Assembly (NCBI GenBank): GCA_020442095.1
Contig: JAGRKY010000188.1
Coordinates: 1-7,474, forward strand
DNA: 7,474 nucleotides
Source of the DNA: Bauldia sp.
GTDB taxonomy: Bacteria; Pseudomonadota; Alphaproteobacteria; Rhizobiales; Kaistiaceae
Direction: 5' to 3'
Under the pieces are notes generated by a model, which was not told the origin of the DNA, made no database searches, and saw only the letters and a list, made by a program, of their open reading frames with translations. The position numbers and the translations under genes are program-made. This document shows positions 1 to 6,154 of the stretch, in pieces. Every line of letters starts with the position of its first letter. Position 1 is the stretch's first letter.

Positions 1-842
1 TGAGCGCGAAGATGGCCCGCTGGGGCGGTTTCGACCACAACGCCCAGTCGCTGCGCATCGTCACCCGGCTGGAGCGCCGCTACGCCGAGTTCGACGGCCT
101 CAATCTCACCTGGGAAACACTCGAGGGGCTGGTCAAGCACAACGGGCCGCTGACCGACGCCACCGGCGCGCCGGTCGCGCGGTACGCGGAAAACGGCATT
201 CCGCGGAGCTTCACAGAGCTCTCCGAGCAGCGGGACCTGTGGCTTTGGAGCTGGCCGAGCGCCGAGGCGCAGGCCGCGGCGATCGCCGACGACATCGCCT
301 ATGACACCCACGACATCGATGATGGCCTGCGCGCCGGATTGCTGACCCTCGACGGCCTGGCCGAGCTGGAACTGCCCGGGCGGCTCCTCGGGGAGATCCG
401 GGCCGAGTATCCCGACCTCGCCGAGGAGCGCGTTGTCCACGAGCTCACCCGGCGGCTGATCACCCGGCTGATCGAGGACGTGATCGGCGAGTCCCTGAGG
501 CGGCTCGACGCGATCGCGCCGGGATCGAGCGACGACGTGAGGAAGGCCGGGCGGCAGGCGGTCGGCTTCTCCGACGCGATGCGGTCGGCCGATGACGAGA
601 TCAAGCGCTACCTCCTCAGGGCCGTCTATCGCCACGACTCGGTCATGGCGGTGATGCGCGAGGCGGAACGCGTGGTCGCGCGGCTCTTCGAGCGCTACCG
701 CGGCGACCCGGCGGCATTGCCGCCCGCCTGGCGGCCGGACCCGGGGCTGGACGAGGCGTCCGCCGCCCGCCGGATCGCCGATTTCCTCGCAGGCATGACC
801 GACCGCTACGCCATGGCGGAATACCGGCGGCTCTGCGCCTGA
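1..842 (+). CDS. dgt: dGTP triphosphohydrolase-like HD-domain protein (Dgt), 3' part
   Basis: Cytosolic enzymes of this family remove triphosphate from dGTP or other dNTPs, releasing the deoxynucleoside, and so help control dNTP pools. The reading frame is open from base 3 (Ser-Ala-Lys-Met) and enters from outside the window, so the Met at base 12 is internal and the N-terminal part with the first HD metal ligands is missing. About 279 codons remain. Visible family hallmarks are GGFDHNAQSLRIVTRLE at the start, then LNLTWETLEGLVKHNGPL, then IAYDTHDIDDGL. The Asp of HDIDD (codon at 312) probably corresponds to the last metal-binding Asp of the HD site. The rest is a helical C-terminal region without further motifs I can name. 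The substrate could be dNTPs in general rather than dGTP specifically. The stop codon lies 16 nt before the next gene, which suggests co-transcription. Confident for the family, less so for the substrate. Confidence 0.92.
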   Translation, partial: SAKMARWGGFDHNAQSLRIVTRLERRYAEFDGLNLTWETLEGLVKHNGPLTDATGAPVARYAENGIPRSFTELSEQRDLWLWSWPSAEAQAAAIADDIAYDTHDIDDGLRAGLLTLDGLAELELPGRLLGEIRAEYPDLAEERVVHELTRRLITRLIEDVIGESLRRLDAIAPGSSDDVRKAGRQAVGFSDAMRSADDEIKRYLLRAVYRHDSVMAVMREAERVVARLFERYRGDPAALPPAWRPDPGLDEASAARRIADFLAGMTDRYAMAEYRRLCA

Positions 843-858
843 TGGGCAGCATGCGCCG

Positions 859-1941
859 ATGACGGACGGGACTTCGGACGCCTGTTCCCGCCGGGCCCAT
901 CGCCGGCTTTCGGCCGCCCTGGCGATCGGGGCGCTGGCCGCCGCTGGCGTGCCGGCGGGCTGCGTCGCGACCGGGGATATGCCGGTCGGCAGCAGCCACC
1001 ATGCCGATGGGCGATTCCACAATGTCGGGACCTTCGTCGCGCCCGACGACATCAGCCGGGACGACTGGCGGCACCATACCCGGCGGATGTTCCTCGGCCT
1101 CTTCGAAGACGCGGACGATTTGCCGCCCGGCCATGTCCTCACGCCCGCCACGGCGCGGGAAGGGGTGGCCAGGGCGGAGAAGGCGGAACTCGCCGTCACC
1201 TGGATCGGCCATGCCACGACGCTGATCCGGATCGGCGGCAAGTGGGTCCTGACCGATCCGGTGCTGATGGGCTCGGTCGGCAGCGGCCCGGTTCGGCTGG
1301 AGCGGCTGGTGCCGCCGCGGCCGTCGCTCGAAGAACTGCCGGATATCGACGTGATTCTCATCTCCCATGCCGATCACGATCATCTTGACCTGCCGACGCT
1401 CCGCCGGCTGGCCCGCCGCAACCCGGCGGTCGAGGCCTTCGTCCCGGCCGGCACGGCGCCGCTGATGAGGAAGGCGGGCCTCACTCGCGTCCACGAGCTC
1501 GACTGGTTCGAGAGCGGCCGTGACGGCGATCTGTCCATCGAGGCGGTGCCGGCGATCCATGGCGTCCGCCGCCCGCCCTATGGTTTGAACGCGATGTCGT
1601 GGAGCGGCTGGATCCTGTCGGCGGACGGCAATCGGGTCTATTTCGCCGGCGACACCGGCTACGGGTCGATCTTCGAGGAGATCCGGCGGCGTACGGGCCC
1701 GGTCGACGTCGCGCTCGTGCCGATCGGTGCCTGGTCGCCGCGCTGGTTCCAGGAGCCGTTCCATGTCGATCCAGAGCAGGCGGCGCGGATCGCCCACATC
1801 ATGGGGGCGGGGACCGCGATCGGCATCCACTGGGGAACCTTCCCGCTCAGCGAGGAGGCGCCGACCGAGCAGCGCCGCCGCTTCATGGCCGCGGGCGGTA
1901 CTGCGCCACGGATCGGCGAGACGCTGATTTTGCGGCCATAG
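859..1941 (+). CDS. Exported MBL-fold metallo-hydrolase (NAPE-PLD/RomA-like, Lactamase_B_2 type)
   Basis: This encodes a 360-residue metallo-beta-lactamase-fold hydrolase; the substrate cannot be told from sequence. Residues 1-35 form an export signal: an Arg-rich start (SRRAHRR, 10-16), an Ala-rich hydrophobic stretch (17-30), then VPAGC ending at Cys35. Cleavage after Ala33 by signal peptidase I is plausible; a lipobox would need Pro at -3, which is poor. The HHADGRFHN segment (47-55) resembles the N-terminal motif of RomA-like members. The MBL core follows: TWIGHATTLI (around 114-123), SHADHDHLD (169-177), AIHG (His234), FAGDTGY (Asp265) and IHWGTF (His324). The metal motif reads HxDxDH instead of HxHxDH. 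No clear Shine-Dalgarno sequence precedes the ATG; upstream ATGs at 842 and 851 are out of frame. The gene closely follows dgt and probably shares its transcript. The fold is secure; phospholipase, lactonase or other activity is open. Confidence 0.88.
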   Translation: MTDGTSDACSRRAHRRLSAALAIGALAAAGVPAGCVATGDMPVGSSHHADGRFHNVGTFVAPDDISRDDWRHHTRRMFLGLFEDADDLPPGHVLTPATAREGVARAEKAELAVTWIGHATTLIRIGGKWVLTDPVLMGSVGSGPVRLERLVPPRPSLEELPDIDVILISHADHDHLDLPTLRRLARRNPAVEAFVPAGTAPLMRKAGLTRVHELDWFESGRDGDLSIEAVPAIHGVRRPPYGLNAMSWSGWILSADGNRVYFAGDTGYGSIFEEIRRRTGPVDVALVPIGAWSPRWFQEPFHVDPEQAARIAHIMGAGTAIGIHWGTFPLSEEAPTEQRRRFMAAGGTAPRIGETLILRP

Positions 1942-1943
1942 GT

Positions 1944-1970
1944 TTGACGGACCATCCGATTTGGGATAGG
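1944..1970 (+). promoter_or_regulatory. Candidate promoter for argS
   Basis: TTGACG (1944-1949) matches a housekeeping sigma -35 box well. A weak -10-like GATAGG (1965-1970) follows after 15 nt, shorter than the ideal 17. It lies in the 69-nt spacer between the MBL gene and argS, with transcription expected to start near 1977, about 35 nt before the argS ATG. It would let argS be expressed independently of dgt. Seen by eye only; the -10 half is weak. Confidence 0.3.
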
Positions 1971-1994
1971 CGGCGCCGGTGAATCGTGACCGTC

Positions 1995-2005
1995 CGGGCA
2001 GCCCG
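1995..2005 (+). other. Small hairpin just before the argS start
   Basis: CGGG (1995-1998) pairs with CCCG (2002-2005) around a 3-nt loop, ending 5 nt before the argS ATG. No Shine-Dalgarno-like purine run is visible in this leader, so the stem sits where the ribosome would bind. The stem is short and could be chance in GC-rich DNA. Confidence 0.25.
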
Positions 2006-2010
2006 TTATC

Positions 2011-3768
2011 ATGAATATTTTCCGAGATTTCACGGAAAGACTTAAGAACGCCGTCGAACTGATTGCGCAACAATCGGGATTCGACGACGTCGATACCGGC
2101 CGGATCGTCGTCGAGCCGCCGCGCGAAGCGTCCCATGGCGATCTCGCCTGCAACGCCGCGATGGTGCTGGCCAAGCCGATGGGCCTGAAGCCGCGCGACC
2201 TTGCCACCCGCATCGCGGCGGTGATGGCGGAAGACCCGGATGTCGGCGCTGCCGAGGTCGCCGGACCCGGCTTCATCAACCTCCGTGTCAGGTCGGGCTA
2301 TTGGCACAAGGCCTTGAAATCGCTGATCGAAGTCGGCGAGGCCTTCGGCCGGTCGACGCTCGGGGCCGGCGAGGCGGTCAACGTCGAATATGTCTCGGCG
2401 AACCCGACCGGGCCGATGCATATCGGCCATTGCCGCGGCGCCGTCGTCGGCGACGTGATGGCGAACCTGATGGTCGTGGCCGGCTTCGACGTGACCCGCG
2501 AATACTACATCAACGATGCCGGCTCGCAGGTCGATGTCCTCGCGCGCTCGGCCTATCTCCGCTATTGCGAGGCGCTTGGCGAGGATATCGGGTCGATCCC
2601 GGAAGGGCTCTATCCCGGCGACTACCTGAAGCCGGTCGGCGAAGCGCTTGCGAGGGAGCACGGCGATCTCCTTCTCGCCATGTCCGAGGAAGAGTGGATG
2701 CCGGTCGTCCGGGTGACGACGGTCGACATGATGATGGCGATGATCCGGGAGGATCTGGCGCTTCTCAACATCGCCCACGACGTCTTTTTCTCGGAGCGGA
2801 CGCTGACCGAGGGGAGCCCCAGCGCCGTCGAGGCCGCCATCGACCAGCTCACTCGGGACGGGCTTGTCTACGAGGGGCGGCTGCCGCCGCCGAAGGGGCA
2901 ACTGCCCGAGGATTGGGAGGACCGCGAACAACTGTTGTTCCGCTCGACCGAGTTCGGCGACGATGTCGACCGGCCGCTGAAGAAGTCCGACGGTAGCCCG
3001 ACCTACTTCGCCTCCGACATCGCCTATCACTACGACAAGCTGCGTCGCGGCTTCCGCCACCTGATCGACGTCTGGGGCGCCGACCATGGTGGTTACGTCA
3101 AGCGGATGCAGGCCGCCATCCGGGCGATCAGTGGCGGCGCCGCGCATTTCGAGGTCAAGCTGGTCCAGATCGTCCGGCTGCTCAGCGGCGGCGAGCCGGT
3201 CAAGATGTCGAAGCGGGCAGGCGACTTCATCACGCTGCGCGACCTGGTCGACCGAGTCGGGCCCGATCCGATTCGTTTCATGATGGTCTTCCGCAAGAAC
3301 GATGCGCAGCTCGACTTCGACTTCGAGAAAGTGACGGAGCAGTCGAAGGACAATCCGGTCTTCTACGTACAATACGCCCATGCCCGGACATGCTCGGTAT
3401 TCAGGCAGGCGGCGGGGGAAATGCCGGACCTCGACATCGGCCTCGCGGCGCTCCAACAGGCACCGCTGGAGTCCCTGACCGATGACGGAGAAATGGCTCT
3501 AATCCGCCGTTTGTTGGAGTATCCGAGGATGATCGAGGCGGCCGCGGAAGCGCAGGAGCCGCATCGCGTCGCCTACTTCCTTCATGAGCTGGCTTCGGAA
3601 TTTCACGCCCACTGGAATCGCGGCAAGGAACTGCCTCAATTGCGTTTTATTAACCATGCCGATCCACATTCGACTTTGGCGCGGCTTGCTCTCGTTCATG
3701 CCACAAAATTGGTGTTGTCCTCGGGATTGGCTATTCTCGGTGTGAGCGCGCCCGAGGAGATGCGTTGA
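2011..3768 (+). CDS. argS: Arginyl-tRNA synthetase
   Basis: Class Ia aminoacyl-tRNA synthetase that charges tRNA-Arg with arginine using ATP in the cytoplasm; essential for translation. At 585 residues it has the normal length of bacterial ArgRS. Domains in order: an ArgRS-specific N-terminal additional domain (about 1-115); the Rossmann catalytic core with [10 protein letters not shown] (131-140, HIGH motif at 137-140), [16 protein letters not shown] (325-340) and [13 protein letters not shown] (354-366); the KMSKR loop (398-402); and the DALR-type anticodon-binding domain from about FYVQYAHAR (451-459) to the end, closing with the usual GVSAPEEMR. The ATG at 2011 gives MNIFRDF, the usual type of ArgS N-terminus. 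No strong ribosome-binding site is visible. Both the first 80 nt and the last 150 nt are lower in GC than the middle. It is preceded by a candidate promoter and followed 50 nt later by the SPOR gene. Confidence 0.98.
   Translation: MNIFRDFTERLKNAVELIAQQSGFDDVDTGRIVVEPPREASHGDLACNAAMVLAKPMGLKPRDLATRIAAVMAEDPDVGAAEVAGPGFINLRVRSGYWHKALKSLIEVGEAFGRSTLGAGEAVNVEYVSANPTGPMHIGHCRGAVVGDVMANLMVVAGFDVTREYYINDAGSQVDVLARSAYLRYCEALGEDIGSIPEGLYPGDYLKPVGEALAREHGDLLLAMSEEEWMPVVRVTTVDMMMAMIREDLALLNIAHDVFFSERTLTEGSPSAVEAAIDQLTRDGLVYEGRLPPPKGQLPEDWEDREQLLFRSTEFGDDVDRPLKKSDGSPTYFASDIAYHYDKLRRGFRHLIDVWGADHGGYVKRMQAAIRAISGGAAHFEVKLVQIVRLLSGGEPVKMSKRAGDFITLRDLVDRVGPDPIRFMMVFRKNDAQLDFDFEKVTEQSKDNPVFYVQYAHARTCSVFRQAAGEMPDLDIGLAALQQAPLESLTDDGEMALIRRLLEYPRMIEAAAEAQEPHRVAYFLHELASEFHAHWNRGKELPQLRFINHADPHSTLARLALVHATKLVLSSGLAILGVSAPEEMR
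3709..3737 (+). promoter_or_regulatory. Candidate internal promoter for the SPOR-nagZ-scpA genes
   Basis: TTGGTG (3709-3714) and TATTCT (3732-3737) are separated by exactly 17 nt inside the relatively AT-rich 3' end of argS. Transcription would start near 3744, about 75 nt before the SPOR gene. The -35 matches TTGACA at 3 of 6 positions and the -10 matches TATAAT at 4 of 6. The same bases are coding sequence, so this is only a candidate. Confidence 0.22.
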
Positions 3769-3769
3769 C

Positions 3770-3804
3770 GTCGCCTGGCCGGCGACCCGCCTGACTCCTG
3801 GAGT
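3770..3804 (+). promoter_or_regulatory. Leader of the SPOR gene: two small hairpins and a distant Shine-Dalgarno
   Basis: Directly after the argS stop, GTCGCC (3770-3775) and GGCGAC (3781-3786) form a perfect 6-bp stem with a 5-nt loop. No T-run follows, so it is not a standard intrinsic terminator. A second inverted repeat, ACTC-CTG-GAGT (3794-3804), contains GGAG (3800-3803), the only Shine-Dalgarno-like sequence. It lies 15 nt before the ATG at 3819, further than usual, and would be partly paired in the small stem. An in-frame TAG (3816-3818) immediately before the ATG rules out a longer protein. Confidence 0.35.
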
Positions 3805-3818
3805 GAAAGCAAGTTTAG

Positions 3819-6137
3819 ATGTCCGATCGTTACGATCCGAAAATGTCAGCCCGACCGTCAGGAGAGAGAGGGTCCGGCGCGCCGACAGATGACGATCCGC
3901 TGGCCGAACTGGCGCGGATCGTGACCGGGCGTTCGGGCTTCGGTTCGTCGGGCAGGGATCAGGCGCCCGAGCCGGCGGAATCGCCGGATGCGGGCCAGGA
4001 CCTCGAATCCGAATTGCTGAACGACCTGCAGGCGTCGTTTGCTGCCCTCGGCGGTCCGTTCCAGGGGCAGCCGGCGCAGGCGTCGCGGCCGGAAGCCCCG
4101 CTGCCGGAAGCGCGACCGGCACCCGTGCTGGAGACGAGGCCGGAGCCGCCGCGCGAGCGCTGGGCCGAGCCGCCGCGCGCCGCCGAGGAGCCCGACAGGC
4201 TGACGCTCGATTTCGAAAAGAGCGTCGAGGAGGTCCTCGCCGAGCTTGAGAGCGCGAACGGGATCGTGCGGCAGCCACCTCCCGAACCCGAGCCCATGCC
4301 CGAGCCGGAACCCGAGCCGGAGCCGCAGGCAGCGGACGACCACGAGGCCCTGGCCGGGCTGGAATCGTTCGCGCCATTTCCGCTGCCGGAGCTGCGTTTC
4401 GAGCCGGAGGAACCGACGCTTCCGCTTCCGCCGTCGCTCCCGCCGGTCGACCGGGAGCCGCCACCGCCTTACCCGGAACCTGAACTGCCGCCGCCGGCGG
4501 CGCTGGCGAGGCGGGATCGCGAGGCGCCACCTCCGGTGCGACGCCCGCAGCCGCCCGAACCCGCGAACGCTCCGGCCCCGCCGCCGCGCGAGGCCAGACG
4601 CCCGCGCCCCAGGCCTCCCGAGGCCGAGGAACGCCCGAACCCGTCGCGGCTGAGGTTGCGGCCGGCGCCGCCGCCGGTGCGCCCGATTGAGGGAGACGCA
4701 GACGAACCGGCTGCCGAGACCCCGCCGCGCAAGGAGCGGATGACCAGGGCCTTGCGGCCGCGCGAGCGGTCCGGCGGTTTTGCGCCGCCTCGGGCTGTGG
4801 CGCCGCCGCCCGAGGAACCCGCGCCGGAGCCGCGCGCCGGCCGGAGCGACCCCGGACCGTTTGCCGAGCCGCCGGAACTTGAAGACCCGAATGGAGGTTT
4901 CGACGAGGGATTCTCCCTCGATGACCTCGATACCGCGGCCTTTGCGCCCGAGGACGATCTGCCGCCGTTCCCGGAAGAGGAACTGGCGGGACTGAAGCGT
5001 CGCCGGACAGGCCGTACGTTCGCCGTCATCGCCGGCGTCCTGCTGATTGCGGTCATCGGCGCCGGGGCTTTCTACATGACCCAGGGCGAGAGCGGCAGCG
5101 GTTCCCCGCCGCCGATCATCACCGCCGACGGCGGGCCGTCAAAGGTATTCCCGGAAGAGGCCGCCACCGACAGCGACCAGCAGAGCAAGCTGATCTACGA
5201 TCGCGTGGATGATGGCGGCGGCAGCGACACGACCCTGGTTGCGAGCGGCGACGATGCGATCGTCGAGGTGACGCCCGACGAGGACATGACCGACAACCCG
5301 ATTTCGCGCGTCATCATTCCCGGCGGGCCGGGAATCGACGGTCCGATCCAGGAGGGCGACGATCCCGCTGGTGGCGAGGCAGTGGTTGCCGACGTCGACC
5401 CGTCCGACGCCGGGGACGACGGCCTTGGCCCGAAAAAGGTCCGGACGGTCGTCGTCCGGCCTGACGGAACGATCGTCAGCAGCGAGGCCGTGGAAGAGGG
5501 CGGCGACGCCATTCCCGGCGACGAGGCGCCCGACGCGGTGGCCGGTGACGAATTCAGCAACCTTGCCAAGGATACGCGGACGGATATGGACGCGGTCCTC
5601 GATGGCCAGGACCTGCCGGTGGTTGCCGATCCGCTCGGCGTGACGACCGGCACGCCGGTCGCGGGGGATCCGGCGCCCGGAACCGTGCCGGCCGAAGACC
5701 AGGAGGTCGTAGCGGTCGAGACGGAGCCGGAGCCCGTGCCGGTCGCGGTGCCGGAGCCGGCGAAGCCGAAAGCTGCACCGACCCCTGCCAAGCCGGCGAA
5801 GCCGACGATTGTCGCGACCACCGGCGACGCCAACGGGCCGATCGACCTGACGCCGGGGAGCTCGGCGCGTTCGTCGGCGCCGCAGGCGGGATCCGGCGGC
5901 GTGCTTGTCCAGGTCTCCGCCCAGCGGAGCGAGGAAGCGGCGCGGTCGACCTACAAGAGCCTTCAGGCGCGCTATCCGAGCATTCTCGGCCGCTATCAGG
6001 CGGCGATCGTCCGGGCCGATCTCGGTGACCGCGGTGTCTATTTCCGGGTCCGCGTCGGACCCTTTTCGAGCAACGATGCGACGCGGCTCTGCAACGACCT
6101 GAAATCCGCCGGCGGCGATTGCATCCTGGCCCGATAA
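3819..6137 (+). CDS. Bitopic SPOR-domain cell-envelope protein
   Basis: A 772-residue single-pass inner-membrane protein. The N-terminal ~400 residues are predicted cytoplasmic and mostly disordered, rich in Pro, Glu and Arg. They carry three short helical-looking motifs: DDPLAELARIV (25-35), DLESELLNDLQASFAAL (61-77) and LDFEKSVEEVLAEL (130-143). A basic KRRRTGR stretch precedes the transmembrane helix (about 401-420), giving an N-in/C-out topology. The periplasmic linker (421-694) is acidic, with SKLIYDRV (456-463) and KKVRTVVVRPDGTIV (539-553). The SPOR domain occupies 695-772 (LVQVSAQRS...VYFRVRVGPF) and has Cys758 and Cys768, a possible disulfide. SPOR domains bind peptidoglycan glycans lacking stem peptides and often direct proteins to the septum, so a role in division or wall remodelling is inferred. 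The architecture resembles FtsN-type proteins, but it is far larger and I do not assign it to FtsN. nagZ begins 17 nt downstream. Confidence 0.9.
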   Translation: MSDRYDPKMSARPSGERGSGAPTDDDPLAELARIVTGRSGFGSSGRDQAPEPAESPDAGQDLESELLNDLQASFAALGGPFQGQPAQASRPEAPLPEARPAPVLETRPEPPRERWAEPPRAAEEPDRLTLDFEKSVEEVLAELESANGIVRQPPPEPEPMPEPEPEPEPQAADDHEALAGLESFAPFPLPELRFEPEEPTLPLPPSLPPVDREPPPPYPEPELPPPAALARRDREAPPPVRRPQPPEPANAPAPPPREARRPRPRPPEAEERPNPSRLRLRPAPPPVRPIEGDADEPAAETPPRKERMTRALRPRERSGGFAPPRAVAPPPEEPAPEPRAGRSDPGPFAEPPELEDPNGGFDEGFSLDDLDTAAFAPEDDLPPFPEEELAGLKRRRTGRTFAVIAGVLLIAVIGAGAFYMTQGESGSGSPPPIITADGGPSKVFPEEAATDSDQQSKLIYDRVDDGGGSDTTLVASGDDAIVEVTPDEDMTDNPISRVIIPGGPGIDGPIQEGDDPAGGEAVVADVDPSDAGDDGLGPKKVRTVVVRPDGTIVSSEAVEEGGDAIPGDEAPDAVAGDEFSNLAKDTRTDMDAVLDGQDLPVVADPLGVTTGTPVAGDPAPGTVPAEDQEVVAVETEPEPVPVAVPEPAKPKAAPTPAKPAKPTIVATTGDANGPIDLTPGSSARSSAPQAGSGGVLVQVSAQRSEEAARSTYKSLQARYPSILGRYQAAIVRADLGDRGVYFRVRVGPFSSNDATRLCNDLKSAGGDCILAR
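4281..4325 (+). repeat. Pro-Glu dipeptide repeat inside the SPOR gene
   Basis: An imperfect 6-bp tandem repeat of CCC/CCG plus GAG/GAA codons encodes PEPEPMPEPEPEPEP (residues 155-169), with one Glu replaced by Met. It lies in the disordered cytoplasmic region. Such runs form stiff extended linkers and can vary in copy number between strains. Confidence 0.8.
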
Positions 6138-6144
6138 CTGGCGC

Positions 6145-6150
6145 AGGGGG
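6145..6150 (+). promoter_or_regulatory. Ribosome-binding site that decides the nagZ start
   Basis: AGGGGG lies 4 nt before the ATG at 6155. It supports that ATG over the in-frame TTG at 6119, which would overlap the SPOR gene and add 12 residues not typical of NagZ. Confidence 0.55.
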
Positions 6151-6154
6151 CGAA

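Noticed and set aside
452..475. Short direct repeat of CGGCTGATC in dgt
   Set aside because: Two 9-bp copies encoding RLI-T-RLI within a helix; ordinary codon repetition.
952..963. Classical lipobox at VPAGC of the MBL protein
   Set aside because: Pro at -3 departs from the usual Leu/Val/Ile; kept only as an open alternative, not annotated as a lipoprotein.
1599..1982. Overlapping + strand frame in the 3' half of the MBL gene
   Set aside because: It shares bases with clear MBL motifs (GDTGY, HWGTF) in the main frame and its own translation resembles nothing.
643..3456. 937-codon open frame on the - strand across dgt, the MBL gene and argS
   Set aside because: It is antisense to three well-recognised genes and its product is a His/Asp/Arg-rich string without a recognisable domain. 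Long antisense frames are common opposite GC-rich codon-biased genes.
3770..3786. Hairpin after argS as an intrinsic terminator
   Set aside because: The stem has only 6 bp and no T-run follows; read-through into the SPOR gene is more likely.
3793..3797. GACTC (GANTC, CcrM methylation site) in the SPOR leader and GAATC at 1981-1985 before argS
   Set aside because: About twenty GANTC sites are visible by eye across the window, close to what base composition predicts, so their presence in two spacers is not informative.
6119..6154. Earlier TTG start for nagZ overlapping the SPOR gene
   Set aside because: The ATG at 6155 has AGGGGG just upstream and gives a family-like N-terminus; the extra 12 residues are not typical.
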